This document shows, in pieces, positions 26,348 to 35,591 of a stretch of 64,000 nt of DNA (positions within the stretch are counted from its first letter, which is position 1; each line of letters begins with the position of its first letter). Below the pieces are notes generated by a model. It searched no databases. It worked only from the letters and a program-made list of their open reading frames with translations, and was not told where the DNA came from. The position numbers and the translations under genes were made by a program. Origin of the DNA: Acidovorax temperans (GTDB taxonomy: Bacteria; Pseudomonadota; Gammaproteobacteria; Burkholderiales; Burkholderiaceae_C); assembly GCF_006716905.1 (NCBI RefSeq), contig NZ_VFPV01000005.1, forward strand, positions 62,001 to 126,000. Reading direction: 5' to 3'.

Positions 26348-27124
26348 ATGTCCCGTTCTGTCGTGCTTGTTACCGGCGGTGCTCGCCGCATTGGACGCGT
26401 GATCGCGCTTGATCTGGCTGCGGCTGGATGGAACGTGGCGATCACCTACCGGCACTCGTCGGAGGAAGCTCAGGACACGCTCAGGGAACTGCGCCGCAGT
26501 GAAGGACAAGCGGAAGCGCTCTACGCCGACTTGAGCGATGAGACCGGTTGCCGAGCGCTGGTGCCCGAGGTGGTGAGGCGATTCGGCCGCATCGATGCCG
26601 TGGTGAACAATGCGTCCGTTTTCGAGTACGACAACGCCGAGACCTGCGGATTGGCGGCGATGGAGCTTCACTGGAAGGCCAACACCGCGCCCGCCATCTT
26701 GCTGGCGCAGGCCTTATACCAGCATCTGCTGGATACCGGGAGGACAGGGTGCGTGGTGAATCTGCTCGACCAGAAGCTGTGGAACCCGAACCCTGACTAT
26801 TTTTCCTACACCCTGTCCAAGGCGGCGCTGGAAGCAGCCACAAAAATGTTGGCCATGGCCATGGCGCCGCGCTTGCGCGTAGGAGGTGTGGCCCCGGGGC
26901 TCGCCCTGCTGTCCGGGCCGATGAACGAGCGGGAGTTCGAGTTGGGCCAACGGCTCAATCCGCTGGGGCGAAGCTCCCCGCCGGAGGATATCGCCGACGC
27001 GGTCCGCTTCCTGCTGACATTCCCGGCTTCGACAGGCTCCACCATCCTTGTCGATGGAGGCCAGCACCTGACTCGCCAGCCGCGCGACGTGATGTTCCTG
27101 GCACGCGAGATGGGAGCCCGCTGA
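26348..27124 (+). CDS. SDR-family oxidoreductase, FolM/pteridine reductase-like
   Basis: 258-residue SDR with the pteridine-reductase-type cofactor motif TGGARRIGR (RR in place of the usual acidic/Gly pattern, favouring NADPH), VNNASVFEYD, and the catalytic Tyr/Lys in YTLSKAAL. Ends with SGSTILVDGGQHL-like C-terminus. It lies 1 nt from a dihydroneopterin aldolase gene, the arrangement seen for FolM-like dihydromonapterin/dihydrofolate reductases in beta-proteobacteria. Likely reduces dihydropterins; housekeeping in nature, unrelated to the catabolic cluster. Confidence 0.82.
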   Translation: MSRSVVLVTGGARRIGRVIALDLAAAGWNVAITYRHSSEEAQDTLRELRRSEGQAEALYADLSDETGCRALVPEVVRRFGRIDAVVNNASVFEYDNAETCGLAAMELHWKANTAPAILLAQALYQHLLDTGRTGCVVNLLDQKLWNPNPDYFSYTLSKAALEAATKMLAMAMAPRLRVGGVAPGLALLSGPMNEREFELGQRLNPLGRSSPPEDIADAVRFLLTFPASTGSTILVDGGQHLTRQPRDVMFLAREMGAR

Positions 27125-27125
27125 A

Positions 27126-27554
27126 ATGTCCAACACCCTTCTGACTCCTGCATTGGCGCGGTGTCGCCGCCTTTTCCTGCGCAACCATGTGGTGGACATC
27201 AACATCGGGGCGCATGCCTTCGAGCAGGGTCATCCGCAGCGTGTGCGTATCAATGTGGATCTGTACGTTCCCCTGGCGTGCAGCACACCGGTGGATGACG
27301 ATCTGGGGGAGGTCGTGGACTACGATTTCGTGCGTGAGGCGGTTCGGGAGCGCGTGGGCCGCGGGCATATACAGCTTCAGGAGACGCTGGCGGATGATCT
27401 GCTGCGCGCGCTGCTCGCGCATCCCCAGGTACTGGCAGCACGCGTCTCGACCGAGAAACCCGATGTCTACCCCGACTGCGAAGCGGTCGGCGTCGAGGTG
27501 TTTGCATTCAAGGACGGCGTGACTGCTGGCACCCTGGGGCCGCAAGCTCAGTGA
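27126..27554 (+). CDS. folB: Dihydroneopterin aldolase
   Basis: 142-residue FolB/FolX-type tunnelling-fold enzyme converting 7,8-dihydroneopterin to 6-hydroxymethyl-dihydropterin and glycolaldehyde, or epimerising the triphosphate form. Seen are the NIGAHAFEQGHPQRVRINVDL start, VVDYDFVREAV, QETLADDL and RVSTEKPDVYPDCEAVGVEVF. Directly behind the FolM-like reductase. Its 3' end overlaps the convergent MFS gene by a few bases. Confidence 0.85.
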   Translation: MSNTLLTPALARCRRLFLRNHVVDINIGAHAFEQGHPQRVRINVDLYVPLACSTPVDDDLGEVVDYDFVREAVRERVGRGHIQLQETLADDLLRALLAHPQVLAARVSTEKPDVYPDCEAVGVEVFAFKDGVTAGTLGPQAQ

Positions 27555-28768
27555 CGGGCGCGCTCTTCCAGGCTGGCGCCACGGGTCCACAGCAGTAGCA
27601 GCAGGCTGGCAATCGCCGATGCCGCCAGGGATGCACCCACCGAGGTGCGTTCCGCGATGGTGCCCCACAGAATGGCCCCCGCCGCGCTGCCGCCCATGAT
27701 GCTCATCTGGTAGATCGCCATGCCCCTTGCGCGCAAGGTGGCCGGCAATGCCAATTGCGCGCACATGGTGAGCGTGTTGGCCACACACAGCCAGACCGCA
27801 CCGGACAGGGCGAGCGCTGGCGCGAGCGTCCACGCGCTGGGCGCCCAAACTGCGCCCAGCGTGGCCAGCGCGTGCAGCCACACGCCCCCATCGATGATCC
27901 GGTTGCGCGCCGCCAGTGCCGGGAGGCGGGGCAGGGCCATGGCGGCGAGCACGGCCCCCGCGCCCATGGAGGCCAGCAGGGTGGTGTAGGTGGTTTCGTT
28001 GGCGCCGATGTCCTTGGCGACCAGGGGCAGCAAGGCCACCAGCGCTACGGCCTGGGTGAAGAAGATGAAAGCGCGGAACAGCACCGCCCGCAGTATGGGA
28101 GAGGTCCGGGCATGGCTCACGCCATCGCGCATGGCCTGCAGCAGGCGCGGGCGTTCGGCGGAGGGAACATGGGGGGCAATGGGAGCACGCCAGATCAGTA
28201 CGCCGGCCAATATGGACAGCACGGCGTTGAGTGCGAACACCATCGCCGTTCCCTGCCAGGCCAGGACGATGCCCGCGACGATAGGGCCCAGCACCCGCGT
28301 CAGGTTGATGGCCAGGGCGTTGAGGGTCAGGGCAGAGGCAAGCAGGCGCCGCTCCACCAGGTCCGGCACTAGGGCCGAGAACACCGGAAACCGCAACGCC
28401 AGTCCAACGCCATTGAGCAGGCACAGCAGCAACAGCGTTCCTGGGGTCAGGGCATCGATGCCTGCGAGCACCGCCAGCACGGCCGCCACAACGGCGATCC
28501 AGGCTTGCGCCACGGCGAGGAAACGCCTGCGGTTGAGCAGGTCGGCCAGCGCGCCGCTGGCCAGGCCCAGCACGAACAGCGGCAAGGTGCCGGCCGCCTG
28601 TACCCAGGCCACCCACGCGGGACTGTCGGTGAGCTGGGCCATGCGCCAGGCGGCGGTTACCTCGTGCATCCACATGGTCATGTTGCCGGACAGCCAGGCC
28701 AGCCACAGGTAACGGAAGCCCGACCCTCGGAACGGGGCGAGCAGCGAGTCGGCGGGGGTGTGTGGCAT
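27548..28768 (-). CDS. MFS transporter (2), enterobactin-exporter-like
   Basis: 406-residue MFS protein with about 12 membrane segments, of the MFS_3 (EntS-like) group: RYLWLAWLSGNMTMWMHEVTAAW at the N-terminus, ADLLNRRRFL in loop 2-3, and many Ala/Leu-rich helices. It converges on folB and is 55 nt downstream of the SDR stop, so it could be the last gene of that minus-strand operon. Exporter by family. Confidence 0.85.
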   Translation of the reverse strand: MPHTPADSLLAPFRGSGFRYLWLAWLSGNMTMWMHEVTAAWRMAQLTDSPAWVAWVQAAGTLPLFVLGLASGALADLLNRRRFLAVAQAWIAVVAAVLAVLAGIDALTPGTLLLLCLLNGVGLALRFPVFSALVPDLVERRLLASALTLNALAINLTRVLGPIVAGIVLAWQGTAMVFALNAVLSILAGVLIWRAPIAPHVPSAERPRLLQAMRDGVSHARTSPILRAVLFRAFIFFTQAVALVALLPLVAKDIGANETTYTTLLASMGAGAVLAAMALPRLPALAARNRIIDGGVWLHALATLGAVWAPSAWTLAPALALSGAVWLCVANTLTMCAQLALPATLRARGMAIYQMSIMGGSAAGAILWGTIAERTSVGASLAASAIASLLLLLWTRGASLEERARH

Positions 28769-28823
28769 CAGGCCGATTTGTCCAACGCCTTGCGCCAGCC
28801 GCTATGGAAGAGGTTCACGTGGT

Positions 28824-29660
28824 TCAACTGCTCTTCCTGGACTTGGCCATATCGACGAGGTCGGCCATGGTCGGGTTGTGCGCCAGCATGCCGCCGTCGG
28901 CGATGTACGTCTGCCCGTTGATGTAGCGCGCCTCGCCTGAGGCCAGGAAACACACCAGCGCTGCGATGTCCTCGGGCTCGCCGAACTCGGGCACCAGCAG
29001 GTGGCGCTGCATTACGTCGATCACGCTCGCGGCCGCGCCACGCGTGCCGGGAGTGAGCACCAGGCCGGGCGCGACGGCATTGCAGCGCACGCCCTGGGCG
29101 CCATGGTGGGTGGCAATCTGGCGGGTCAGGCCGATGATGGCTGCCTTCGACACGCTGTAGGCCATGCGCGTGATGTCACCCGAGAAGCCGCCGGTCGACG
29201 CGGTGTTCACGATCGCGCCACCGCCTTGGGCGATCATGGTCGGCAGCGCGTACTTGCAACCCGCCAGGTAGCCGCGCAGGTTCACGGCCATGACCTGATC
29301 CCAGACCTCGAATTCGATGTCGATGGCGTTCTTGTCCTTGGCATGGATGGCCGGAGAACTCAATGCGGCATTGTTATGCAGCACGTCCAGTCGCCCGAAG
29401 CGCTCGACCGTGCCCTGAACGAGTCGCTCGATGCTTCGCACGTCTGCGGCGTCGAAGACCTGCGCACTGGCACGTGGGCCCAGCTCCGAAGCCAGCGCTG
29501 CGGCCCGTTCGGCGTTGACGTCGGCCACGACCACGGTGGCGCCTTCGGCGACGAGGCGACGGCAGGTGGCCTCGCCGATGCCGGAAGCGCCACCGGTGAC
29601 GATGGCAACCTGGTCCTTGAAGCGGCCCACGTGGGGGCCGGGAAGCGCGGGCTTGCTCAT
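28824..29660 (-). CDS. SDR-family oxidoreductase
   Basis: 278-residue classical SDR with TGGASGIGEATCRRL, HNNAAL, catalytic Ser in NTASTGG and YSVSKAAI. C-terminal TYIADGGMLAHNPTMADL. Start 29660 overlaps the stop of the NTF2-like gene (ATGA), and the protein there begins MSKPALPGPHVGRFKDQVAIVTG as expected. Likely acts on the same intermediate as the coupled NTF2-like protein. Confidence 0.9.
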   Translation of the reverse strand: MSKPALPGPHVGRFKDQVAIVTGGASGIGEATCRRLVAEGATVVVADVNAERAAALASELGPRASAQVFDAADVRSIERLVQGTVERFGRLDVLHNNAALSSPAIHAKDKNAIDIEFEVWDQVMAVNLRGYLAGCKYALPTMIAQGGGAIVNTASTGGFSGDITRMAYSVSKAAIIGLTRQIATHHGAQGVRCNAVAPGLVLTPGTRGAAASVIDVMQRHLLVPEFGEPEDIAALVCFLASGEARYINGQTYIADGGMLAHNPTMADLVDMAKSRKSS

Positions 29661-30082
29661 GGGGTGTCCTGCGACGGGGTGGCGGCGAAGCCGCGGAACT
29701 GTTCCAGGTTCACGACGGCATCCTCCGGAGGCTTGAGGAAGTAGCGCACGTGCAGGCTGCCGGGACCGAACCGGTAGGTCTCGATGCTCTCGATCACCTG
29801 GTTCGTGCCGAGGATGCAGTTGCGGTGGTGCACAGCGGCCTCGTTGCCGTTGATGATGGTGCTCACGACCTCTAGGCGGAACTGGTGGTTGTGCTTGTCG
29901 TACATCTCTTCGATGACGAGCCAACCATCGGCCTGCTGCGTGCGGCCCACGTATTCGATGTCGAGGAGGTCTGGGGCCGCTTCGCGGTACAGGGCCAGCA
30001 GGCCGGCCTTGTCGTGGTTGTTCCAGCAGCGAACCTGGCCGCTCATGAAGCGCTTGATCTGTTCTGAAGGGATCTGATGCAT
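29657..30082 (-). CDS. NTF2-like (SnoaL-type) protein (a)
   Basis: 141 residues, cone-shaped NTF2-like fold. MHQIPSEQIKRFMSGQVRCWNNHDKAGLLALYREAAP is the typical N-terminal helix pair, then IEYVGR, INGNEAAVHHRN and the C-terminal strand LHVRYFL. Paralogue of the 116-residue protein at 30342. Enzymes of this fold include ketosteroid isomerase, scytalone dehydratase and epoxide hydrolases. Translational coupling to an SDR suggests an isomerase or dehydratase; no catalytic role can be proved from sequence. Confidence 0.8.
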   Translation of the reverse strand: MHQIPSEQIKRFMSGQVRCWNNHDKAGLLALYREAAPDLLDIEYVGRTQQADGWLVIEEMYDKHNHQFRLEVVSTIINGNEAAVHHRNCILGTNQVIESIETYRFGPGSLHVRYFLKPPEDAVVNLEQFRGFAATPSQDTP

Positions 30083-30341
30083 GGTGATTTATCTTTGTGA
30101 AGGCAGCACTCATGTCGGCAGCCCATGGAAACGGGATGAGATCGCAATGATTTCCGGGATCTGCAGTTTCGGCAGAGCACTTTCGCTATAGGCCCAGCGG
30201 GCAACCGTCACGCGCGGCTAACGGTCTGCCTCGCAGGGGCTCAAGCACCGGCTGTGGAGTTGCTCGTTCAGCGATGGTGGCAGAGCTGCGGAGCGCGCTT
30301 GCCAAGGCTTTCGGGTCGGGTGCAGGGCATCTTTCACTGCT

Positions 30342-30692
30342 TCAAGGCTGGTGAATGAAATAGCGCACGGTCAGCCTGCCATTGTCGAAGTGGTATAGCT
30401 CGATGGTCTCGATGGTCAGCGAATTGCCCCGCACCTTGTTCCGGTTGTGGCATGCGACCTCGCTCCCATTGATGATCAGGGCCACTTCTTCGATCTCGAT
30501 CTTGGAATTTTGCTGCGCCCACATGCCTTCCAGGATCGTCCAGCCTTCGGCCGCAGGACCTCGACCGACATACTCGATTTGTAGGCTCTCGGGCGCTACG
30601 GAGCGGTAGGCAGCGAAGAAGCCTTCCTTGTCGCCGGCGTTCCAGGCCCGCACCTGGGCGTGCAGGAAGTGTTCGATGGTGGTTTTGTCCAT
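30342..30692 (-). CDS. NTF2-like (SnoaL-type) protein (b)
   Basis: 116 residues, paralogue of the protein at 29657, sharing FxxAQVRxWNxxDKxGxxAxYR, IEYVGRG, IINGxExxxHxRN and LTVRYF. Slightly shorter at the C-terminus. It is 15 nt after the unrecognised 343-residue gene in the P450 operon. Two paralogues, each at the end of an operon, suggest two related isomerisation or dehydration steps, or a heteromer. The 259 nt separating it from the other paralogue contain no gene that I can support. Confidence 0.8.
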   Translation of the reverse strand: MDKTTIEHFLHAQVRAWNAGDKEGFFAAYRSVAPESLQIEYVGRGPAAEGWTILEGMWAQQNSKIEIEEVALIINGSEVACHNRNKVRGNSLTIETIELYHFDNGRLTVRYFIHQP

Positions 30693-30707
30693 GACATGGT
30701 CTCCAGT

Positions 30708-31739
30708 TCAGATTTCGGTGCCACGGACGTTGCGTGCCGTGCCATTGCGCTTGTCGCTTTCGCCCCAGGCCATCCAGCGGTCGGGCTCGCGCGTATCGCC
30801 TACCCGGCGCCATCGCCCTTCCTGCTGGGCTGTGATGGGAAAACCGCCCACGAAGTCGAGCATCCGGCCTTTGGGGTCGGGCAGGAACTCCCATTCCTCT
30901 TTGCCTTCCAGGATGATGCGCGCGTCCTCGGCGAACCAGCCGTCCTTTTCATGGCGTACCGTGCCTTCGATATCCGTGGTGCAGCGAACTTCGCCCTTTT
31001 CGTTCTGGACAATGGCGTAGCCCAGTTTGTCGTGGCCGACCAGGAAGGAGCCGACATCCCAGCTCCCGTCCTTGTAGATCGTGGCAAAGTTCCACCAGAT
31101 GACATGCATCTTGTTGTTGACGACCAGGTCCTTGTGCATGTGGATGGCGCCGCCTTCCGCCATCCAGGCCTGGTCCAGGGAAATCATGCCCTTGACCTTT
31201 CTGCCCTCGCAGGTGCCCTGCACGTCGTAGAGCTGTGCGACGTAGAAGGTGCCCCAGTCCACCCCGGGCAAATACCACTGCATGCCATTGCCGATGAGTT
31301 GGCCGGTGAGGTCGAGCAAGCCTTCTTCCCGCCAACTGAACCCGGTGCCAGAGGCGGTCAGCCGCCAGGGCTGACCGGGATCCTCTGGATGGCTGGACCA
31401 CCAGGCGGTGTCGCCATCGAGCCCGCGTGCGGGAAACAGGGTGAGCGCTCTGGGGGCGATCTTTTCCTTGTCGATGCGGATGTTCTGGCCATCCAGGCGG
31501 GTGCTCTGGTAGATGAACTTGGTGGGGTTGGGCGTGCTGTCCGGCGCGTTGAGAGCCCGCACCACCGAGTAGATGTGGCCTTCATCGTCGCGCACGCTGC
31601 CAAACGGCATGTGCTTGGTGAGCTTGAGGCCGAAGTGGTCGCGCAGATCAGCCAGCCTGGCGCCGCTGACCTTTTGCGGGCCGACCAGGCATTGGTAGGC
31701 GAAGTCGGAGCGCTCGGGGATCGTATCGAAGGTTCGCAT
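30708..31739 (-). CDS. Unrecognised 343-residue protein in P450 operon
   Basis: I do not recognise this protein with confidence. It begins MRTFDTIPERSDFAYQCLVG and is rich in Trp, Gly and aromatic residues in alternating beta-strand-like stretches (WREEGLLDLTG, MHVIWWNFATIYKDGSWDVGSFLVG). There is no signal peptide, no membrane segment, no nucleotide-binding motif and no metal-binding Cys cluster. The pattern recalls lipocalin-like or CrtC/AttH-type hydratase folds, which is a weak impression. Start 31739 is 20 nt after the P450 stop. Its fixed place between a P450 and an NTF2-like protein suggests a substrate-binding or hydratase/isomerase role. Confidence 0.75.
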   Translation of the reverse strand: MRTFDTIPERSDFAYQCLVGPQKVSGARLADLRDHFGLKLTKHMPFGSVRDDEGHIYSVVRALNAPDSTPNPTKFIYQSTRLDGQNIRIDKEKIAPRALTLFPARGLDGDTAWWSSHPEDPGQPWRLTASGTGFSWREEGLLDLTGQLIGNGMQWYLPGVDWGTFYVAQLYDVQGTCEGRKVKGMISLDQAWMAEGGAIHMHKDLVVNNKMHVIWWNFATIYKDGSWDVGSFLVGHDKLGYAIVQNEKGEVRCTTDIEGTVRHEKDGWFAEDARIILEGKEEWEFLPDPKGRMLDFVGGFPITAQQEGRWRRVGDTREPDRWMAWGESDKRNGTARNVRGTEI

Positions 31740-31759
31740 GATCGGAGGGGCCTTCCTGA

Positions 31760-33049
31760 TCAATCCCAGATGACGTGCACGCTCTTGGCCCCGCGCAGAT
31801 GGGCGCCTTCGATTTTGGGCGCGGGTTGCTCGGGGTCGAGCCGCACGTTGGGCATGAGGTCCAGAATCCCGTTGATCGCGCAGTTCAGTTCGAGCTTGGC
31901 CACGAACTGGCCAATGCACATGTGCGGGCCAAAGCCGAAGCCGAACGACGGCTTCTGGCGTCGATCGATGTCGAACACGTCGGGATTCTCGAAGGCGCTT
32001 TCGTCGCGGTTGGCCGAGGCGACCATGCACTGGACGAAGGAGCCCTTGGGGATCGTCACGTCACCGATCTGTACGTCGGCGGAAGTCTCGCGCACCTTGA
32101 ACGTGGAGGAGGGCTCGAAACGCACGGCTTCGTCGATCAGCTTGGGCACCAGATTGCGGTCGTTGCGCACGCGGTCGAGCAGGCCGGGGATGGTCAGCAG
32201 GAACGTCATCGCCGCACTGAAGGTTCGTGTGGTGGTCTCACCGGCAGCGGGCAGCAGCGAGCGGGCGAAGGTCGCGACCTCGTGGTCGTCGAGCTTGTGG
32301 CCCTCGTATTCGGCGTTCATCAGGCGGGTAATGAGGTCATCGCCCGTTGCACCTTCGGCGCGGCGCCGCTGGACCTGCTCCATGAGCGCGTCGTACAGGC
32401 TCTTGACCGCAATGGCGGCGACTCGGCGGCCTTCCTCGGCCTTGGCTTTGTCAAGCTGGTTGGCCGCCAGCATCGATAGCGCCCAGACTGCATATTGGTT
32501 GTACTGATCGGGGTTGTCTTCCGGGAAGCCTACGAGGGCATACATGGCACGCACCGGAAAGTTCAGGCCCATTTCCATGAGGTCGGCTTTCTTGTCGGGC
32601 AGCAGAGGCATGATGAAATCCTCGCGCGCGACGCGGTCGATCTTCGGGCGCCACTTGTTCACGTTCTCCGGCATGAACGCCGGCTGCAGCAGGGCGCGCA
32701 CCTTGCGGTGGGCCTCGCCGTCCATGCCCAGGATCATCAGGCCATCCCACACCTTGCCCATGCCTTCGAGGATGAATCCGCTGGTGAAGGTGTTGGCGTC
32801 TTTGAGCACATTCATCACGTCTTGATACTGGAACACGGCGTAGGTCGGACGGGTCTGCAACCCGGCGTTGGTCGGAACCCCAAGGAACTTGGCAATGAAG
32901 TCGCCTTCGTAGACGCGTGTGGTCTTGCGCATCTCGCGGCAGGCGGCATACAGGTCGTCCGTTTTGCCGCGATAGAGGTCGGACACGCTGGCATAGGCCG
33001 CTTCGAGCTTCTGGGCGTTCTCGGTGGTGGTTTTGGTCGTGGTATTCAT
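31760..33049 (-). CDS. Cytochrome P450 (2)
   Basis: 429-residue soluble P450, paralogue of the P450s at 7949 and 35767. I-helix PAAGETTTRTF (residues 267-277), ExxR as EAVR 307-310, haem loop FGFGPHMCIG with Cys378. AGGAGA lies 7 nt before ATG 33049. Flanked by an FAD oxidoreductase upstream and the unrecognised protein downstream, all in one minus-strand operon. The electron donor is probably one of the two ferredoxins in the window (39355 or 50498); no ferredoxin reductase is seen. Confidence 0.93.
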   Translation of the reverse strand: MNTTTKTTTENAQKLEAAYASVSDLYRGKTDDLYAACREMRKTTRVYEGDFIAKFLGVPTNAGLQTRPTYAVFQYQDVMNVLKDANTFTSGFILEGMGKVWDGLMILGMDGEAHRKVRALLQPAFMPENVNKWRPKIDRVAREDFIMPLLPDKKADLMEMGLNFPVRAMYALVGFPEDNPDQYNQYAVWALSMLAANQLDKAKAEEGRRVAAIAVKSLYDALMEQVQRRRAEGATGDDLITRLMNAEYEGHKLDDHEVATFARSLLPAAGETTTRTFSAAMTFLLTIPGLLDRVRNDRNLVPKLIDEAVRFEPSSTFKVRETSADVQIGDVTIPKGSFVQCMVASANRDESAFENPDVFDIDRRQKPSFGFGFGPHMCIGQFVAKLELNCAINGILDLMPNVRLDPEQPAPKIEGAHLRGAKSVHVIWD

Positions 33050-33096
33050 GGAGCGTCTCCTTTAGGGATGGATATGGGAAAGTGGGGATAACGGAC

Positions 33097-34674
33097 TTAC
33101 TTCAGATAGCGTTTCACGCGGCCAGCGGCTATGCGGCCCGGCAGCCCATTGATGCCACCGCCGGGATGGATGCCGGCGCCGCCGAAGAACAGCCCCTTCA
33201 CCGGCAACGTGTCGCCGCCGAGCCCGAAGGCCGGCCGCATGAGCCCTGTGCGCGAGGCACCGGTGTCGATGTGCACCACGCAGCCGTTGGGAACATTCAG
33301 CCGACTGGCGAAGTCGGGTGCTGCTTCGGCGCGGCGGCCAATCTCCTGTGACTTGAGCCCTGGCAGGTACGCGTCCGTTTGGTCGATGACCATTTGTGTC
33401 ACCGGGGCACGGATGGCATCCCATCCTTCGCGTGGTTCGAGGGGCATGGCGATCGGATACAGGTAGGCGATGTCCTGGCCTTCGGGGGCCTGCGTGGGGT
33501 CCACGGCACTCGGTGCCGTGGCCCACAGATAGGGCAGTCGGGAGACATCGCCACGCGCTGCGCATTTGAAGTTGTCGAGCACCGCTTCCACGGTGCCGAT
33601 CAGCAGCACGCTCTTGCGAAGACTCAGTCCGTCGGCGCGCAAGGCTTCGTGGCGGCTGGCGCGAACCTGGCCGCGAAGTGCGACGTCGATCTTCATGGGC
33701 GAGCCGCCGTGGGCATTGGCTGGCGCCAGATCGACCCGCGTCAGGTAGCGGCGTTCTATGGCGCCAGGTGTCACCATATTCAGGGCAATCTTGGGGTGCA
33801 CCGCCGCGACAACGCTGCGTGACTCGAGCACTTCGCCGCTGGCAAGCCGGACGCCCTGGGTTTGACCGCCACGGGCCACGATCTCAGCAGCAGGAGCATT
33901 GAGCCGAATCTCGCCCCCCAGTTCCGTCAGGCGGGCCGCCAGGGCGTCAGACAGAGTCTGCATGCCTCCCACGGCGCGGCCCAGGCCGAAGCGCTGGATG
34001 AAACCCAGCAGCGCGAAATAGACCCCGGTACCCTCGCCTGTGATAGGGCCGGCGGCACCCAGCAGGCAGCACAGGGCGGATTGCGTGACCGGGTGCTCGA
34101 ACCGTTCCATGATGGAGGTGTAGGCGGGGCTTTTCATCAAGCCCATGAGTTCCGGCCTGAGGTGCCGGTTCTTGATCAGCACCTTGAGCGCCTGCCATTT
34201 CGCTCCTAGGTTCATCTGCGCGGGATCGACCCGCATCATGGGGATCGCCAAGTCGATGAAGGTGTTTACCAGTTGCATCAGGGCCAGGAACTCCGTGGCG
34301 TCTGCCGTGCTGAAACGGCGGATCTCAGCGGCGGTCTGCTCCGCGCTGCGGCCGAATACGAGTGAGTTGCCATCCGGATGCAGATAGACATAGCCAGGCT
34401 CCATTTCGGTCTGACGAAAGCCGTGGCGCTCCAACTGGAGCTCCTGCGGCATCATGGGATGCACGCGCAGAGACATCAGATCGAGGGCGCAGGGGTGCAC
34501 CAGATGATTTGGGGCTTCGGGTATCAGATAGCCGGAGGAGGCCATGCCACCGACCTTGCCGAGGGATTCGACGACGATGACCTTGCGGCCCTCGGCGGCG
34601 AGATAGCAGGCGCTGGCCAGCCCGTTGTGGCCTGCGCCGATGACGATGGCGTCATAGAGAGGTGTAGTGCTCAT
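33097..34674 (-). CDS. FAD-dependent oxidoreductase, phytoene-desaturase-like
   Basis: 525-residue amine-oxidase/CrtI-superfamily flavoprotein. Dinucleotide-binding motif VIGAGHNGLASACYLAAEG at residues 12-30, then VVESLGKVGGMASSG typical of CrtI-like proteins, and the C-terminal FAD motif GLFFGGAGIHPGGGINGLPG. Start 34674 (MSTTPLYDAIVIGAG) follows the family; 34731 would overrun toward TetR. Such enzymes desaturate or isomerise lipophilic substrates. Adjacent to a P450 and two NTF2-like genes, it could introduce a ring double bond. Confidence 0.87.
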   Translation of the reverse strand: MSTTPLYDAIVIGAGHNGLASACYLAAEGRKVIVVESLGKVGGMASSGYLIPEAPNHLVHPCALDLMSLRVHPMMPQELQLERHGFRQTEMEPGYVYLHPDGNSLVFGRSAEQTAAEIRRFSTADATEFLALMQLVNTFIDLAIPMMRVDPAQMNLGAKWQALKVLIKNRHLRPELMGLMKSPAYTSIMERFEHPVTQSALCCLLGAAGPITGEGTGVYFALLGFIQRFGLGRAVGGMQTLSDALAARLTELGGEIRLNAPAAEIVARGGQTQGVRLASGEVLESRSVVAAVHPKIALNMVTPGAIERRYLTRVDLAPANAHGGSPMKIDVALRGQVRASRHEALRADGLSLRKSVLLIGTVEAVLDNFKCAARGDVSRLPYLWATAPSAVDPTQAPEGQDIAYLYPIAMPLEPREGWDAIRAPVTQMVIDQTDAYLPGLKSQEIGRRAEAAPDFASRLNVPNGCVVHIDTGASRTGLMRPAFGLGGDTLPVKGLFFGGAGIHPGGGINGLPGRIAAGRVKRYLK

Positions 34675-34703
34675 ACAGATTTCTGGAAAAGAAGAGGGCG
34701 GGC

Positions 34704-35591
34704 TTAGGCGGGCGCGACTGGCTTCCACCAATGCAAGTGTTCGGACGCATCCTGGAGCCGCTGCCAGGCGATGGCCACGGCGATCCTGGCCGCCGGGAGC
34801 TTCATGCCCAGGCCGAGCAGGATCATGACCACGGTCTCGCGGATGCAGGCCCCATTGAGCTGTCCCGTACGGGAGATGCGCCGAGCCCCTTCGACACTGG
34901 TGCCTATCACCAGATCGAAGGCGGCCTCGATCGAGTCGAACTGGAAGACGCCTTGCTCGCGTCCATAGTTCAGGCTGCGGAAAGCCAATTGGCGGCGCGG
35001 ATCGTCGCCGTTGATGCGATCGACCAAGTCCGCATGCGAAACTATGGCGCCGTGGGCAGGATCCATCGCCGCACGGGCCAGCGCCATTAACGGGCCCGTG
35101 GCGAGCATCACTGCGCCGTCATCCAGGGGCTCGAACAGGCGTTCGAAACTCTGCAGCATTTCGCTCGCTGTGGTGCGGCCGATCTCCGCAAGAACTTCGT
35201 CCAGCGTGTCGAAGTATTTATAGAAAGTGCCGCGGGAGACATTGGCCGCACGGATCACGTCATCGATCACGGGGCGGCGTTTTCCCGCGCTCTTGCGGTA
35301 GGCGTCCATGGTGGCCGCAATCAGGCGTTCGCGCATGCGCTCGCGCCGCTCCCGCGCCACCCGCCGGCGGTGATCACCCAAGGGATGTTGATCCTTTATT
35401 GGGTCGATCGGAGGCAGATGCGCGTCCATGATCGGGCGGCCTACAGCGCATTCATCGAGGTATTGGCCATCCGAGAGGGTTCTGTCAACCTGCCTCGCCG
35501 CTCCGGCCACACGGCCAGTGCTTTCGCCGACTCCTTGGGCCTTTGGACGGCGAGCCTCAGAGAGAGGCGGGCTTGAGGAATGGTTGCTCAT
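34704..35591 (-). CDS. TetR-family transcriptional regulator (2)
   Basis: About 295 residues from ATG 35591; a start at 35429 (MDAHLPPIDP) is also possible and would give 241. The DNA-binding domain is RERLIAATMDAYRKSAGKRRPVIDDVIRAANVSRGTFYKYF, with the HTH at about residues 115-133 of the long form. Lies 29 nt upstream of the FAD oxidoreductase in the same direction and divergent from P450 3. The promoter-proximal AAGTGTTCAA at 35599-35608 is a candidate autoregulatory site. Confidence 0.83.
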   Translation of the reverse strand: MSNHSSSPPLSEARRPKAQGVGESTGRVAGAARQVDRTLSDGQYLDECAVGRPIMDAHLPPIDPIKDQHPLGDHRRRVARERRERMRERLIAATMDAYRKSAGKRRPVIDDVIRAANVSRGTFYKYFDTLDEVLAEIGRTTASEMLQSFERLFEPLDDGAVMLATGPLMALARAAMDPAHGAIVSHADLVDRINGDDPRRQLAFRSLNYGREQGVFQFDSIEAAFDLVIGTSVEGARRISRTGQLNGACIRETVVMILLGLGMKLPAARIAVAIAWQRLQDASEHLHWWKPVAPA

